From CG2-30-58-95 sp964618215 (GTDB taxonomy: Bacteria; Chloroflexota; Anaerolineae; Anaerolineales; Villigracilaceae): a stretch of DNA of 64,000 bases. Below the pieces are notes generated by a model that saw nothing but the letters and a program-made list of their open reading frames with translations, was not told where the DNA came from and ran no database searches. Of the stretch, positions 41,501-48,335 are shown piece after piece. Every line of letters begins with the position of its first letter. Within the stretch, counting starts at the first letter, position 1. The stretch covers positions 1 through 64,000 of the forward strand of contig CAZTZE010000020.1 in NCBI GenBank assembly GCA_964618215.1, read 5' to 3'. The position numbers and the translations under genes are program-made.

Positions 41501-41896
41501 ATCCAGGAAAGCGATTTGCCTGCGTAACTTTGCCAGACCCGCTTCGAAATTGGAAGAAATGTCAAAGTATTGGCGGCTTCCCAAACGAAATGGCAATTCG
41601 GCGTTTTTGTGAAGCAGGAGGGGAATGACTGGCTTCTTATACTTCAGCGCCCAAGTCCACTCCGCTTTGCAGGTAGAACCTTCGGCTGTGCTATCGGCGG
41701 TCATCACAAAAACAAGGCATTTGCATCCACGGATGGCGTTCGCAATCTGGTCGTCCCAATCCCCCGATTTCAAATCGCGTTTGTCGAACCAGGCGTTGAT
41801 GTAAGGATCACCGCCTTCAAGTTCGTCGGCTAATTTGCGCGTAAAATCCAGCGCGTCTGCAACTGAGTAACTGATGAAGCAATGTCCGTCGGTCAT
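38543..41896 (-). CDS. TIR-NTPase-TPR (STAND) protein, probable defence sensor
   Basis: A 1117-aa multidomain protein. Residues about 4-95 are a TIR domain (HCFISYSVADALDF; WFDKRDLKSGDWDD; the Glu79 in CKAEWTWAL at the position of the NADase Glu). About 136-202 is a charged coiled coil. The NTPase has Walker A VGRAGVGKT (about 254-262), Walker B VILLLDNFENL and RGYPRALEAL, as in NB-ARC proteins. From about 710 there are at least five TPR-like repeats (GDARKAIEFYEQALVIAREI type). This plan fits TIR-STAND proteins that sense phage and deplete NAD. The ATG at 41896 follows aaggggc. Confidence 0.88.
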   Translation of the reverse strand: MTDGHCFISYSVADALDFTRKLADELEGGDPYINAWFDKRDLKSGDWDDQIANAIRGCKCLVFVMTADSTAEGSTCKAEWTWALKYKKPVIPLLLHKNAELPFRLGSRQYFDISSNFEAGLAKLRRQIAFLDSPEGQLEELKHRLADANRDLRRAKEEDQPRIKSEIEELKAQIRVQEKIAANPQAAQEQTQKNIEAGLERERQPEKPAAAKTTTKFINPPPGIAPTYFQDRYFDEQEIVKFLNNDAQRLLTIVGRAGVGKTAMVCRLLKGLERGVLPDDLGEMKVDGIVYLSETGSHRVNFANIFADLSKLLSKETAESLEGLYKDPKTSTGDKMRALLDAFPGGRVILLLDNFENLVDPESLSLRDSELSDALNALLCAPHHAVKAVITTRIAPRDLALCEPGRQHTLNLDEGLESPYAENVLRGMDSDGRVGLKTAPDALLNKARKKTRGYPRALEALYAILSVDRYTTLEELLEIKLPKEVVEKLVGEAFNRLDPSAQKVMQALAVYNRPVSPAAIDYLLQPHLPSIDSALALNRLVNMHFARREAGRYYLHPADREYALSIIPDGEKTLEELERPDFEVEETDFDEQQIEDTEEAIEKDNEEVPNLSIDIDSGNLFRSFRKSRTDFTRYGLLDRAADYFAQARKPRAEWKKLEDLSAQLAEFELRCEAGDYDTACSVLKGIDFDYLLLWGHYRLIIELHLRVKDKITDKNLRMGNFNGLGFSHYSTGKVKESIDFYQQGLETAREAKDHSWEGAFLGNLGGAYVSLGDARKAIEHYEKQLTIAQEISDKQQQANALGNLGGAYIGLGDAHKAIEFDEQSLRIKREISDRPGESNSLSRLGNYYAALGEARKAIEFYEQALVIAREIGDRRGEGTALGNLGNRYADLGDARKAIEFYEQALVIDREIGDRSGESADYENTGLALLNLGEYKQAIEVILQAIQIADEISRTDVQIEGRWAIAQAHLIQNDLVNARAMIEAALQYDVPQYNHNATALHGIIALRQGERETAQEAFAKSIAQADEILAKTPDFYSALDAKGLALCGKVVSGEWEVGSGERERDEVVAEAMETFRKARKIAPHAGVVKSVLRLFDELVKCDEERLLKKVREAAEGVE
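38719..38755. repeat. word repeat inside the STAND coding sequence
   Basis: ccacttcccacttcccactc and accacttaccactt repeat inside the gene and encode the in-frame stretch KVVSGEWEVGSGERE near the C terminus. It has the same character as the intergenic word repeats. Confidence 0.75.
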
Positions 41897-41942
41897 GGAA
41901 AGCCCCTTGTGGGCAAGGATTGGTGGGGAGTGAATGGAGTGA

Positions 41943-42365
41943 TTATAACGGAGAATCCCAGAGAGACAACAATTGTCCCGCGGAAACAATCCGAATCTTT
42001 CCCACTGTTTTCAATTCCAGCACATCTTTATCCCCGCTGACGAGAAAATCCGCGTTGCCTGCCAGCGCACAGGCGATCAAATAATCGTCCTTCGGGTCGC
42101 GTACAATGCGCGGCGCCTCGTCGGGCACATCCACCAGTTCGCTCTGCGCGGCGATCAGAGCGACAAAGCGCAGGCGGGTCTCGTTATTGAAGTAACGCTG
42201 GAACCTGGCGTATTGAAGAACGCGGTCAAGTTCTTCGAGCAGTTGTGTACAGATCAGGAGGGTGAAATCTTCGTGGGCGAGATGGACGTCAATGATCTGC
42301 GCGATCGGTCCGCGGTGGGTGAGCAGATAACTGACCAGCAGGTTTGGGTCAATGACAATGCGCAT
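41943..42365 (-). CDS. PIN-domain toxin
   Basis: A 140-aa PIN protein of the putative-toxin COG1569 type: MRIVIDPNLLVSYLLTHRG starts the first acidic strand, ELDRVLQYARFQRYF is the mid helix and VRDPKDDYLIACALAG with FLVSGDKDVLEL give further acidic residues. Note that Asp6 precedes PNLL where DTN is usual. It lies 8 nt after its antitoxin. Confidence 0.82.
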   Translation of the reverse strand: MRIVIDPNLLVSYLLTHRGPIAQIIDVHLAHEDFTLLICTQLLEELDRVLQYARFQRYFNNETRLRFVALIAAQSELVDVPDEAPRIVRDPKDDYLIACALAGNADFLVSGDKDVLELKTVGKIRIVSAGQLLSLWDSPL

Positions 42366-42373
42366 GGCGATGA

Positions 42374-42658
42374 TTAATGCTTCGATGCTTCGTCTATCAA
42401 TTCTTGGGCATCCTTATCGGATAGCGCCGCGTACTCGCTGACCTGTTCGGCAATGCGGCGCAGTTCGCCCATCCAGGCAGCGCGTTTCTGCTGTGCGGCC
42501 TGCCAGGTCTGGTATATCTCGTACTCTTCATAGGGAAGAATAACGGCTTGCGGGGTGTTGTAGTTCTTGACGATGAAAGTCTCGCGTTTCAAGCGGACGC
42601 GTTCCAGTACATCTCGCACGCGCCGCCGCAAATCGGTGGATTGGATGGCTTGTAGCAT
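42374..42658 (-). CDS. Phd/YefM-type antitoxin
   Basis: A 94-aa antitoxin: MLQAIQSTDLRRRVRDVLE then FIVKNYNTPQAVILPYEEYE are the Phd fold, and an acidic tail follows. The start at 42658 has aaggag. It pairs with the PIN toxin just downstream. Confidence 0.8.
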   Translation of the reverse strand: MLQAIQSTDLRRRVRDVLERVRLKRETFIVKNYNTPQAVILPYEEYEIYQTWQAAQQKRAAWMGELRRIAEQVSEYAALSDKDAQELIDEASKH

Positions 42659-42732
42659 TTTGTTCTCCTTCAAGTAGCACAAGATATGCCAAATCTTGTG
42701 CTATTATAGCATATTCACATCTTTCGACAATC

Positions 42733-42775
42733 TTTCCCTTTTCTTCACAATACCTTTACATGGCTAAGGTATCCT
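42733..42775 (+). promoter_or_regulatory. three phased hexamers plus -10 (PhoB/OmpR-like site)
   Basis: TTTCCC, TTCACA and TTTACA each separated by exactly 5 nt (11-bp phase), then 9 nt to TATCCT. The same arrangement occurs at 44556-44598 before the paralogous gene. This is the layout of winged-helix response-regulator sites that replace the -35 box. Confidence 0.7.
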
Positions 42776-42825
42776 ATGGGCAGTAATCAGGAGCGAATCC
42801 TGAAATTCAACCAAGGAGAAAAATC

Positions 42826-43320
42826 ATGAAGAAAACCCTATTAGTTGCTCTTGTACTGGCTGCTGTGGCTGGACTGGCCGTTGCTGGCGTCGCGTATGCC
42901 CAGGGGCCGCAGCCCACAACCCCCGGCGCGGGATATGGCCCGATGATGTCCCAGGGTCAGGCAGGCCCGCTGCACGAGTACATGCTCGCTGCCATGGCCG
43001 AGTCGCTCGGCATCCCGGAGGCTGACCTGGAAACCCGGTTGGCCAACGGCGAGACCTTCTACCAGATCACCCTCGCTCAAGGCATCGCCGCGGAAGACAT
43101 CCCGGCTTTGATGCAGACGGCGCGCAGCCAGGCGCTCACGGCCGCTCTTGCGGATGGCGTCATCACCCAGGAGCAAGCTGACTGGATGCAAGCGCGCGCC
43201 TTCGGGCGCGGCGGCCATGGCCAGGGGATGGGCGCTGGCCAGGGCGCCTGCGGCGGCACGGGCGTGCCGGTTGGAACGGGTATGCAGCGCGGCAGGCATT
43301 GGGCGCAGCAGAATCCGTGA
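42826..43320 (+). CDS. secreted Gly/Met/Gln-rich protein A
   Basis: A 164-aa secreted protein with a clear signal peptide (MKKTLLVALVLAAVAGLAVA, cut near VAYAQ). The middle is helical with LGIPEADLETRLANGETFYQ and GVITQEQADWMQAR, which resembles DUF2680-like repeat proteins. The C terminus is rich in Gly, His, Met and Gln with one Cys (GACGGTG). Metal or cell-surface binding is possible but unproven. It is a paralogue of the gene at 44670 and shares the same promoter layout. Confidence 0.75.
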   Translation: MKKTLLVALVLAAVAGLAVAGVAYAQGPQPTTPGAGYGPMMSQGQAGPLHEYMLAAMAESLGIPEADLETRLANGETFYQITLAQGIAAEDIPALMQTARSQALTAALADGVITQEQADWMQARAFGRGGHGQGMGAGQGACGGTGVPVGTGMQRGRHWAQQNP

Positions 43321-43380
43321 TGCGTGATGCGTAAAGCGAGGGGCGTGAAGAGTGAAGAGCGATGCGTGAAGCGTAAAACA
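43318..43380. repeat. word-repeat spacer (gatgcgtgatgcg)
   Basis: gatgcgtgatgcgtaaagcg, gaagagtgaagagcg and gatgcgtgaagcg words fill the interval between the secreted protein and its terminator. Confidence 0.7.
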
Positions 43381-43381
43381 G

Positions 43382-43418
43382 AAGGTCGAGGAGGCTTTAT
43401 GCCTCCTCGACCTTTTTT
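43382..43418 (+). terminator. terminator of secreted protein A gene
   Basis: A perfect 14-bp stem (aaggtcgaggaggc and complement), 5-nt loop, then six T. Confidence 0.9.
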
Positions 43419-43485
43419 CGCCCGGAGGCCGCCTACCATATATGGTATATTTTGATGAAACAATCTTGATTTGATGGAGGTTCCC

Positions 43486-44412
43486 GTGCGCAAGAATATC
43501 AAATGGCTCATCCCGCTCGTTTTGCTGATTGTCATCCTGGCCGTTTACCTGTGGCCTATCCCGCGCGTTCCTTTCGATGAACTCTACGCCAAAGTGGACA
43601 CAGATACGGTCAATTCGCTGCAAACCTTCCGGCAGAGCAATCCCCTCAAGCACATTGAAGTAAATGGCATCACTTGGGAGTATATCGCTGTAGGCCAGGG
43701 CGAAGAGGCCATCCTCTTTCTTCACGGCATGACCGGCGCGTACGGCATCTGGTGGCAGCAGATGGAAGCCTTGCAGGATGAGTACCGCGTTATCGCGGTC
43801 ACTTATCCGCCGGTGGATACGCTGGCTGAAATGGAAACCGGCGTATTGGCGATCCTGGCTGTCGAGGGCGTGGACAAATTCAATGTGGTTGGCACATCGC
43901 TGGGTGGATATTTTTCACAATATCTGCTTGCGAAACACCCCGACCGCATCCTGCGTGCCGTTTTCTCGAACACTTTCCCGCCGAATGATTTGATTGCCGA
44001 GAAGAATAGGACCATCGGAGCGGCACTGCCCTACCTGCCAGAATGGCTGGTCTTGTCAGTCATGCGGGGTAGTTTTGAAGGCAGCATCTATCCGGCCTCG
44101 GGCAATGACGAATTAACTCTGGCATTTCTGATGGAAATGGGTTACGGACGCATGGACAAATGGCAGGTGGTCGGACGCTACCGCTGCGTGGTGGAGAAAT
44201 TCACCGCGCCTGCGCCGCAGATACCGGTCATGCTTATCGAAGCAGATAACGACCCGCTTGTCGAAGCCGCGCTGCGCGAGCAATTGAAAGAAACTTATCC
44301 TGCGGCAGTCATCCATACCTTGCATAATGCCGGACATTTTCCCTATTTGAATATGGCGGATGAGTACACACAAATGCTCAGGACATTTTTGAAAACCCCA
44401 CTGATGCGCTAA
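43486..44412 (+). CDS. alpha/beta hydrolase with N-terminal membrane anchor
   Basis: A 308-aa hydrolase. Residues about 5-25 form a membrane helix (WLIPLVLLIVILAVYLW). The oxyanion region is FLHGMTGAYG, the nucleophile is in VVGTSLGGYF, the acid is in IEADNDPLV and the His in NAGHFPYL. The substrate is unknown. The GTG at 43486 is preferred because ggagg lies 5 nt before it; an ATG at 43474 is also open. It is placed between the two secreted paralogues. Confidence 0.85.
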   Translation: MRKNIKWLIPLVLLIVILAVYLWPIPRVPFDELYAKVDTDTVNSLQTFRQSNPLKHIEVNGITWEYIAVGQGEEAILFLHGMTGAYGIWWQQMEALQDEYRVIAVTYPPVDTLAEMETGVLAILAVEGVDKFNVVGTSLGGYFSQYLLAKHPDRILRAVFSNTFPPNDLIAEKNRTIGAALPYLPEWLVLSVMRGSFEGSIYPASGNDELTLAFLMEMGYGRMDKWQVVGRYRCVVEKFTAPAPQIPVMLIEADNDPLVEAALREQLKETYPAAVIHTLHNAGHFPYLNMADEYTQMLRTFLKTPLMR

Positions 44413-44435
44413 TTTTCCGCCGAGCAGGCCTTCGG

Positions 44436-44512
44436 CATCTAATTACGCGAATTTCTCCCTGGCCTGCTGCCAGTGCAGGCGAAATATTTCGGTAAATTCG
44501 TGTCATTAGATG
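44436..44512. repeat. long imperfect inverted repeat
   Basis: catctaattacgcgaattt (44436-44454) against aaattcgtgtcattagatg (44494-44512), 17 of 19 pairs, with an inner cctgctg/cagtgcagg-type hairpin. It lies in the hydrolase-to-secreted-protein gap. Confidence 0.75.
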
Positions 44513-44555
44513 CAGTAGGTTTTCATTAGCGACAGAGTCTATTCTTTGAGTAATC

Positions 44556-44598
44556 TTTCTTGTTTCTTCACGATAACTTTACATTTGTGCGCTATCCT
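44556..44598 (+). promoter_or_regulatory. three phased hexamers plus -10 (PhoB/OmpR-like site)
   Basis: TTTCTT, TTCACG and TTTACA with exact 5-nt gaps, then 9 nt to TATCCT, the same geometry as at 42733-42775. The conserved spacing between two otherwise different gaps argues for function. Confidence 0.7.
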
Positions 44599-44669
44599 TT
44601 AGGCAGAATAACCCGCTAGGGGTAGCAAAATAAATCCCTACGGAGATCTCACTTAAAGGAGTGTGTACG

Positions 44670-45191
44670 ATGAAAAAGACCCTATTAGTTGCCCTGGTGC
44701 TGGCTGTTGCCATTGGCGTGTTCGCCACCGGTGTGGCCTTTGCCCAGGAACCTCAGCCGCCCGCGCAACCCTTCGGCTCTGGCTTTGGAGGCGGGATGAT
44801 GGGCGGCGGACGCGGCCAAGGCATGATCGCAGGCGGACAAGCTGGCCCGATGCATACCTACGTTGTGGATGCCTTTTCCGCCAAAGTTGGCTTGAGTGTT
44901 GAACAAGTCAACGAGCTGCTGCAGAGCGGCAAGACGATGTACCAAATCGCCCTCGACCAGGGTGTCCCTGAAGCCGACATCCCGGCCCTGCTGACCGGTG
45001 TCCATACAACCGCCTTCGAAAAAGCGGTGGCGGCGGGCGCCATAACCCAAGAGCAGGCTGACTGGATGAGCCAGCGCATGTCCCAGAGGCAGGCGGACGG
45101 CTATGGCTTTGGCACCTGCGGCGGCACAGGCCAACCGGTTGGCGCAGGCATGATGCGCGGCGGCCGCTGGCAGCAGCAAACCAATCCGTAA
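44670..45191 (+). CDS. secreted Gly/Met/Gln-rich protein B
   Basis: A 173-aa paralogue of protein A. The signal peptide is MKKTLLVALVLAVAIGVFAT with a cut near VAFAQ. It keeps VGLSVEQVNELLQSGKTMYQ and GAITQEQADWMSQRMSQRQ, and a Gly/Met-rich region (MMGGGRGQGM) lies earlier than in A. The end is TCGGTGQPVGAGMMRGGRW. Start at 44670; aaagga stands about 15 nt before. Confidence 0.75.
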   Translation: MKKTLLVALVLAVAIGVFATGVAFAQEPQPPAQPFGSGFGGGMMGGGRGQGMIAGGQAGPMHTYVVDAFSAKVGLSVEQVNELLQSGKTMYQIALDQGVPEADIPALLTGVHTTAFEKAVAAGAITQEQADWMSQRMSQRQADGYGFGTCGGTGQPVGAGMMRGGRWQQQTNP

Positions 45192-45209
45192 AATAAATAA
45201 AGTGTACGA

Positions 45210-45248
45210 AAAAATCGGGAGGCTGAGAATGCCTCCCGATTTTTTTTA
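45210..45248 (+). terminator. terminator of secreted protein B gene
   Basis: A 14-bp stem (aaaaatcgggaggc and complement), 7-nt loop and a run of eight T. Confidence 0.92.
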
Positions 45249-45654
45249 TTGAGAGAGTCCACTGCAAAAAGTCGTTTTCCCGAAGGACACACCTGCACTC
45301 CCTGGCACTTGCACCCAGGGCAAGTGTGCAGCAGGCCGTCTCGCCCTCGCGCCGAAGGCCTACTCGGTAGCACCTTCGTCGCTCGCGACGAACGGCGGCG
45401 GGCTCACGGCCTCGCGAAGTATATCCGAAGGATGCGAACGGGGTGCAAGTGTCGGGACGATGTACCGCAGAGACTGCAAAGCACGCGGAGAATTACTATG
45501 ACGAACTCTGCGCTCTCAGCGCCTACCCTGAGCCGCCGGGTTGAGCCTGTCAAAACCTTGTCGAAGGGTTCTCAGTGCGCAGCACCTACTCGGTAAATAG
45601 GCTAGATGAACAGCATCGCATCAGCCTTTCGATGGAAAAGGAAGTGATTTAACC
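45249..45654. repeat. gene-free mosaic of repeat fragments
   Basis: No gene is seen. The stretch has gagtccactgcaaaaa (compare 14254), gcgccgaaggcctactcggt (compare 92), a nested gcgacgaa hairpin, accgcagagactgc words (compare 14272), a gagcctgtcaaaaccttgtc segment and a full 18-mer copy at 45576-45593. It looks like a landing zone of dispersed repeats. Confidence 0.65.
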
Positions 45655-45676
45655 AAAAAACCCCCAGATATGGGGG
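45655..45676 (-). terminator. terminator of tRNA-Gln
   Basis: On the minus strand a ccccc/ggggg stem is followed by six T; a second gcggt/accgc hairpin lies between it and the tRNA. Confidence 0.85.
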
Positions 45677-45706
45677 CTATGGGGCGGTGTACCGCCATAT
45701 ATCAGG

Positions 45707-45777
45707 CTGGGGGCAAAGGATTCGAACCTCTACAAACTGATCCAGAGTCAGTTGTCCTACCATTAGACGAGCCCCCA
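45707..45777 (-). tRNA. tRNA-Gln (CTG)
   Basis: Minus strand: acceptor tgggggc/gccccca with G73, anticodon arm with loop ctCTGga (reads CAG), and T-arm with ggttcgaatcc. The CCA end is not encoded. It is divergent from glnS, the gene of its own synthetase, 118 nt away. Confidence 0.95.
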
Positions 45778-45854
45778 ACATGAGCAGACGGTATTTTACC
45801 ACGCCCTTGCCCAGCCGGGTAGGGAAATTCCACCCCCCAAATTCCAAGACCCGT

Positions 45855-45860
45855 TATAAT
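45855..45860 (+). promoter_or_regulatory. -10 box of glnS
   Basis: A perfect TATAAT 36 nt before the glnS ATG; no good -35 is seen. Confidence 0.5.
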
Positions 45861-45895
45861 CAGAAAAATAGACCCGTGAAAAAGAGGATGCCAGC

Positions 45896-47608
45896 ATGAC
45901 GCCAAGCGATTCCATTCCATCCACCAATTTCATCAGCGCAGCCGTCGCCGAAGACCTGCGCACCGGGCGCTTCAACTATGTCCGCACCCGCCTGCCCCCG
46001 GAGCCAAATGGTTATTTACACATCGGCCACGTCAAGGCCTTCCTGATTGACTACAACACCGCCAAAGAATTCGGCGGCGAGTTGATCCTGCGCTTCGACG
46101 ATACCAACCCGACCAAGGAAGAGACCGAGTTCGTCGAGGCCATCGAAGATGACGCCTGCTGGCTGGGCATCCAGTGGGTCAAAGTGACCTTCGCCTCGGA
46201 TTACTTCGACCGACTCTACGAATGGGCCATCCGCCTGGTCGAAAAGGGACTGGCCTACGTGGACGACCAGTCGCCGGAGGAGATGAGCGCCAGCCGCGGC
46301 ACGCTGCCGCGCGGCACGAAGTGGAGCCAGACCGAATCGGCTTTGAAACCTGGCATCGAGTCCCCCTACCGCAACCGCTCGGTGGAAGAGAATCTCGACC
46401 TGCTGGAGCGGATGAAGAACGGCGAATTCCCCGAGGGCAGGCGCGTCCTGCGCGCCAAGATTGACATGGCGCATCCCAACATCGTCATGCGCGACCCGGT
46501 CATGTACCGCATCCTGCGCGTCCCCCACCACCGCACCGGCGACAAGTGGTGCATCTACCCGACGTACGATTGGTCGCACGGCCAGAACGACTCGATGGAG
46601 GGCATCACCCATTCGCTCTGCTCGCAGGAGTACATCATCCACCGTCCGCTCTACGAGTGGTTCCTGGAGCAACTGGATGAATTCAGGTCGCGCCAGATCG
46701 AGTTCTCGCGCCTCAACCTGACCTACGCCATGATGAGCAAGCGCAAACTGCGCAAGCTGGTGGAGACCGGCGTGGTGCGCGGCTGGGACGACCCGCGTCT
46801 CACCACCCTGCGCGGCCTGCGGCGGCGCGGCGTCACGCCGGAAGCCATCCGGACTTTCATCGCCGCCATTGGCGAGACCAACAATGATAGCTGGGTGGAT
46901 ATGGGGCAATTCGAAGCCTGCATCCGCGACGACCTGAACAAGCGCTCGCCGCGCCGCATGGCCGTCCTGAGACCGCTCAAACTGGTGATTGACAACTATC
47001 CCGACGGCCAGGTCGAGGAGATAGAGGCGGTCAACAACCCCGAAGACCCATCCGCTGGGACGCGCAAGGTTCCCTTCTCGAAAGTGCTGTACATCGAACA
47101 GGACGATTTCCGCGAGACGCCGCCGCCCAAATATTTCAGGTTATACCCCGGCAACGAGGTGCGCCTGCGCTATGCCTACCTGGTCAAATGCACCGGCTTC
47201 TCGCGGGACCCGGTAACGGGCGCGGTGACCGAGGTGCATTGCACATACGACCCGGCGACGCGCGGCGGCGACGCGCCCGACGGGCGCAAGGTCAAGTCCA
47301 CCATCCACTGGGTCTCGGCGCAGCACGCCGTGAAAGCCGAAGTGCGGCTCTATGACCGGTTGTTCACCGTCGAGAATCCAGATGTGGGCGATGATATCAA
47401 TTCCATCATCAACCCCCACTCGCTCGAAGTGCTGGCGGATTGCTTCTTCGAGCCATCTTTCGCTGACGCCACACCCGGCGATAAATTCCAGTTCGAACGC
47501 ACTGGCTACTTCTGCGTGGATCTGGATTCCACGCCAGAGAAATTGGTTTTCAATCGCACGGTGACGCTCAAGGATAGTTGGGCGAAGATCGAGAAGAAGC
47601 AGGTATGA
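45896..47608 (+). CDS. glnS: glutaminyl-tRNA synthetase
   Basis: A 570-aa class I synthetase that charges tRNA-Gln. The HIGH motif is PEPNGYLHIGHVKA, the glutamine-specific region is LRFDDTNPTKEE and the KMSKS-like motif is MMSKRKL. The C-terminal beta-barrel anticodon domain is present. It is adjacent to and divergent from its tRNA. Bacteria with GlnRS are thought to have obtained it by transfer; here GltX (below) would serve only tRNA-Glu unless other genes say otherwise. Confidence 0.96.
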   Translation: MTPSDSIPSTNFISAAVAEDLRTGRFNYVRTRLPPEPNGYLHIGHVKAFLIDYNTAKEFGGELILRFDDTNPTKEETEFVEAIEDDACWLGIQWVKVTFASDYFDRLYEWAIRLVEKGLAYVDDQSPEEMSASRGTLPRGTKWSQTESALKPGIESPYRNRSVEENLDLLERMKNGEFPEGRRVLRAKIDMAHPNIVMRDPVMYRILRVPHHRTGDKWCIYPTYDWSHGQNDSMEGITHSLCSQEYIIHRPLYEWFLEQLDEFRSRQIEFSRLNLTYAMMSKRKLRKLVETGVVRGWDDPRLTTLRGLRRRGVTPEAIRTFIAAIGETNNDSWVDMGQFEACIRDDLNKRSPRRMAVLRPLKLVIDNYPDGQVEEIEAVNNPEDPSAGTRKVPFSKVLYIEQDDFRETPPPKYFRLYPGNEVRLRYAYLVKCTGFSRDPVTGAVTEVHCTYDPATRGGDAPDGRKVKSTIHWVSAQHAVKAEVRLYDRLFTVENPDVGDDINSIINPHSLEVLADCFFEPSFADATPGDKFQFERTGYFCVDLDSTPEKLVFNRTVTLKDSWAKIEKKQV

Positions 47609-47736
47609 GAAATATAGGAGCGACCAGGCAGGGCGATTTTACTGCTTCTTGCAAAAATCCCTGAACTTGCTACTATTGAATTGCTCGCATTTCATGGGAT
47701 TTTGGTTCAGATATTTACGCAGTACTCTGTATTTGC

Positions 47737-48015
47737 TTATGGATTTCGGTAAACCTCGTCATGCGCGCCGATCACCCGGTGAACGCAAATCCGCCCACCC
47801 GTCGCGGGGTCGGCTTCGAAGTGAAATGTCCAGCGGTATTTTTGGCTGATCCGCCCCGACCAGATGCCCGGATAGCCTTCGATGCGCTCGATGTTCAGCC
47901 CTGGGTGAGATTGATCCTCGCAAAACAGGGCAAACGCTTTGCGGGCTTGCTCCTGGATTTGTAAGGGCAGCGCCTCGAATGCCTTGATAAAACGCCTGGT
48001 TTTAATGTGGCGCAT
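47737..48015 (-). CDS. RelE/ParE-type toxin
   Basis: A 92-aa protein of the RelE/ParE/YoeB-like fold: FIKAFEALPLQIQEQARKAF helix, then IEGYPGIWSGRISQKYRWTF strand region and a final FHFEADPATGGRICVHRVIG. It would cleave mRNA or block gyrase. Its start is 6 nt after the antitoxin stop. Confidence 0.78.
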   Translation of the reverse strand: MRHIKTRRFIKAFEALPLQIQEQARKAFALFCEDQSHPGLNIERIEGYPGIWSGRISQKYRWTFHFEADPATGGRICVHRVIGAHDEVYRNP

Positions 48016-48021
48016 GACGGG

Positions 48022-48285
48022 CTACTTTAGACTCGCCAGAAAATCGGCGTCATTATCGAAGGTTTCGATATTGCCAGCCTGAAGATCTGCTTCTGCCTCC
48101 CGCTCTGCTGCTTGCCAGGCTTCAGACCAGAACCACTCCTGCCCCGGCTTGGGCTGCTGATGGGCGCGAAGATAAGAATCAATCGCATCACGGATCATCT
48201 CGGATACCGGCTTTTCTGCGGTAAAGGACAAAAAGCGCAGCCGCTTGTATTGATCGGGTTCTATTCGCAGGGAGATGGCTTTCAT
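48022..48285 (-). CDS. antitoxin (ribbon-helix-helix type)
   Basis: An 87-aa protein beginning MKAISLRIEPDQYKRLRFLS, typical of a CopG-like ribbon-helix-helix DNA-binding domain, then VSEMIRDAIDSYLR and an acidic tail (REAEADLQAGNIETFDNDAD). The start at 48285 follows aaagga. A longer frame exists upstream but overlaps gltX. Confidence 0.78.
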   Translation of the reverse strand: MKAISLRIEPDQYKRLRFLSFTAEKPVSEMIRDAIDSYLRAHQQPKPGQEWFWSEAWQAAEREAEADLQAGNIETFDNDADFLASLK

Positions 48286-48335
48286 CGGTTTTTCCTTTTC
48301 TCGTATATCAGTATACCACGATATACACCTGTAAA

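Noticed and set aside
45249..45654. Several 70-115-codon frames in the mosaic region
   Set aside because: They run through repeat fragments on both strands, lack ribosome-binding sites and show no domain.
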